From NCBI GenBank assembly GCA_905182985.1, contig CAJJDN010000114.1, forward strand, positions 284,856-348,855: a stretch of DNA of 64,000 nt, read 5' to 3'. Origin of the DNA: Paramecium sonneborni. Taxonomy: Eukaryota; Ciliophora; Oligohymenophorea; Peniculida; Parameciidae. The notes under the pieces are model-generated. The model ran no database searches, was not told the origin of the DNA, and saw nothing but the letters and a program-made list of their open reading frames with translations. Shown piece after piece: positions 62,301 to 64,000 of this stretch (positions are counted from its first letter, which is position 1; the number at the start of each line of letters is the position of its first letter). The position numbers and the translations under genes are program-made.

Positions 62301-64000
62301 GAGATAATTTTGAAAATTAATTTTAAAATGACGAAATATTAAGAAATTTTTAATTAGTTGTTGAGACTGTCTTAAATAATTTGCAAGTTTTAATTTAATA
62401 AATATTATGTTGTTGCTTAAAAATAACTTCGCTAGTATTAAATATCTAAATTCTTAAAAGGTACACTTATTGGAATGATATTACATTTTTAATATTTAAG
62501 TCTTAATCTACTATGATAATATTAGTTGGATAAAATAATTGAATATCTTATATGTAAACATTGAATAAAAGGATTTTAAAAACATTATTGAATCTCATAA
62601 TTGGTGAAATAAATAATCCCTCTGTAACTATTTCTTTAATAATAATTTAACAATTTTAAATGTTAATTACAGCATTATTTTCTCCACTTATTTAAGCCAT
62701 CTCAATTTCGCTTAAAGTTGCGAAATTTGAGAAATACTATTTCCATTTCTCTTCACTCTGTTAGATCAATAAATTTTCAAGTATTAAAATGTTATTGTTT
62801 ATATTTTATGGAGAAAATCTTACGTACAGAAATTAATTAATTAAAGAAATGCAATTTAAAATCTGGATATTTAAAAATGAGATTTAATTCTGCATTTCGG
62901 AGGATTGAATTGTTAAAATTGAAGCTGCCATTCTGTTTAAAACATTTGTAAATATTGCATTTGTAATTTGAAGATTTAATAAACTATTTTAAGCATTTAT
63001 GCTTATGCAACCTGAACTATTTGTAATCATTTAGATATTATTTTAAACAGACTAAATTTAGATTTAATTTAATTTAATTAATCCTTCATTTATTGTATTA
63101 ATTTGAAAAATACTACTTTTATACGCGAAAATGTTGGTAAAATTGCAATTTTAACAAGAAAATTTAGATAATGTTATTGAACAGACACCCGCAATATTTG
63201 ATATTTTAAGTATTTAAAAAATTAAATTATTCAAATCTTCTTAATTAAATTTATCTTCAAATTAAAGATCATAATATTTTTGCCACAATTCTTAAGTTAA
63301 TACATTATGATTTATAATAGTTAAATTATTGATAAAAATTTAATTAGAAATTACATTAAAAAAAGTATTTGTAGAGTTGGTAAATGCATTATTTTGACTG
63401 TTAACGTTTTCGATTAACACAAAGCTTACTGAAGAAGCTATTAACATTAAACTTGCAGCATTCTTTAAAGTACTGTCTGCCTGTGAATGTACAACATTTT
63501 CTATAAAGTTGATGTTTTTCAAATTTATAGTTAATTCAATTTCAGCATGAATACTTAATAATGACATCAAATTGATTTATTACCTTGATAGTTAAAGGTT
63601 CTCTTAAAAACTGACATTACAAATAGAAATCCTTCCTGATTAATATTTTTAATATCCCCTTCCATTACTTATATCAATAAATGATAAATCAATATTAAAT
63701 TATCTTATTACTTAAACATCAAGAATTTCTATTGAAAAGAATCCAATTATTATAAAAAGTTGATTTCTCTATTAGATTAAACTATGGCAATCAATAAATA
63801 TAGGAATAGTAAAATATTGTATCTCATTTTTATATAACAAATTTTAAATAAGAATGTTTTTGGTTTCATAAATTTTGAAAATTGTTTAATCATTAACATT
63901 AATAATATTTGCATTAAAAATATGTAATTAGCTACACGATATAACAAATAGAGCCATTTCATCATCAATAGTAGAAAAGATGCAATTTTCTTTTTATTTA
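59389..64000 (-). CDS. Beta-helix / Cys-rich / multi-pass membrane protein, N-terminus beyond window
   Basis: The frame is open to the right edge. The first 1,000 or so residues present are a low-complexity parallel beta-helix rich in N, I, S and T (SSVSFVLIENVNSQNNAFTN, SCQNCNFTNIFAYKSS). Around 61250-60930 follows a Cys-rich module (GFYSVTYDTNKCSIF, GFWRPHYLSDQTNYC, CKGGWSYGN, GHSGALCEECD), then several hydrophobic segments (YYFVIPILIFFGYFIPFNLF near 60160 is clearest), and the conserved LCYLYNEYNEHSYFWEIIK. It ends after a 23-nt intron at RRNFLNQGSISLF, stop at 59389. This order, extracellular beta-helix, EGF-like cysteines and multi-pass C-terminus, is a large, poorly characterised ciliate membrane family. 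I did not resolve every intron in 60250-63300. An ATG at 63827 followed by a hydrophobic stretch lies in a different frame and was not used. Confidence 0.7.

Noticed and set aside
63777..63968. Gene start with a signal peptide at ATG 63827 (MRYNILLFLYLLIAIVQSN)
   Set aside because: It lies in a different frame from the beta-helix protein; joining would need a 14-nt intron, while the beta-helix frame itself is open to the window edge.

Overview
The window is ciliate somatic (macronuclear) DNA, most likely from Paramecium. Every convincing reading frame ends in TGA and uses TAA and TAG as abundant in-frame glutamine codons. Frames are joined across tiny introns of about 22-35 nt that start GTA (occasionally GTG, GTC or GTT). 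Intergenic spacers are short and very AT-rich. Under the standard code almost everything looks like broken shadows, so all calls here use the ciliate code.

Layout, left to right. 1-4.7 kb: the N-terminal part of an outer-arm dynein intermediate chain (DNAI2/IC69 type), a poly-Q protein, a RING-CH membrane protein and a Rab2-like GTPase, all on the minus strand. 5.1-7.2 kb: two decayed coding relics. 7.8-16.2 kb: a 951-residue EF-hand-repeat protein, three coiled-coil or basic unknown proteins and an H1-like basic protein. 17.1-21.9 kb: a long TPR protein whose exons match its repeats. 23-25.5 kb: an intronless protein kinase. 25.6-28 kb: a Cys-rich, GPI-anchored surface-type protein, artificially doubled around a single N. 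28.7-30.0 kb: an N-myristoylated MORN-repeat protein.

30.1-45.7 kb is the outstanding feature. It is one minus-strand gene of five small introns and 5,145 codons. The protein begins with SPRY, UBA and RanBP2-type zinc-finger modules, continues through about 3,100 residues of alpha-rich scaffold, and ends with a BIRC6-type ubiquitin-conjugating (E2) domain followed by a complete UBA1-type ubiquitin-activating enzyme (E1). The reading frame was followed line by line between the E2 and E1 and no TGA interrupts it. The E1 cysteine and the E2 cysteine of a ubiquitin cascade are therefore encoded in one polypeptide, next to domains that could choose substrates.

45.8-54 kb: a small unknown protein, a disrupted MYND-kinase gene, a DD-carboxypeptidase-like serine peptidase (bacterial family, ciliate gene structure), and a THOC2-like subunit of the THO mRNA-export complex. 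54-59 kb: a fibrocystin-L-like pseudogene and a second exact 1.13 kb duplication around a single N. 59.4 kb to the right edge: a beta-helix / Cys-rich / multi-pass membrane protein whose N-terminus lies outside the window.

The genes do not form an operon-like pathway; neighbours are functionally unrelated, as is normal in Paramecium. The common themes are ciliary proteins, ubiquitin signalling and surface proteins.
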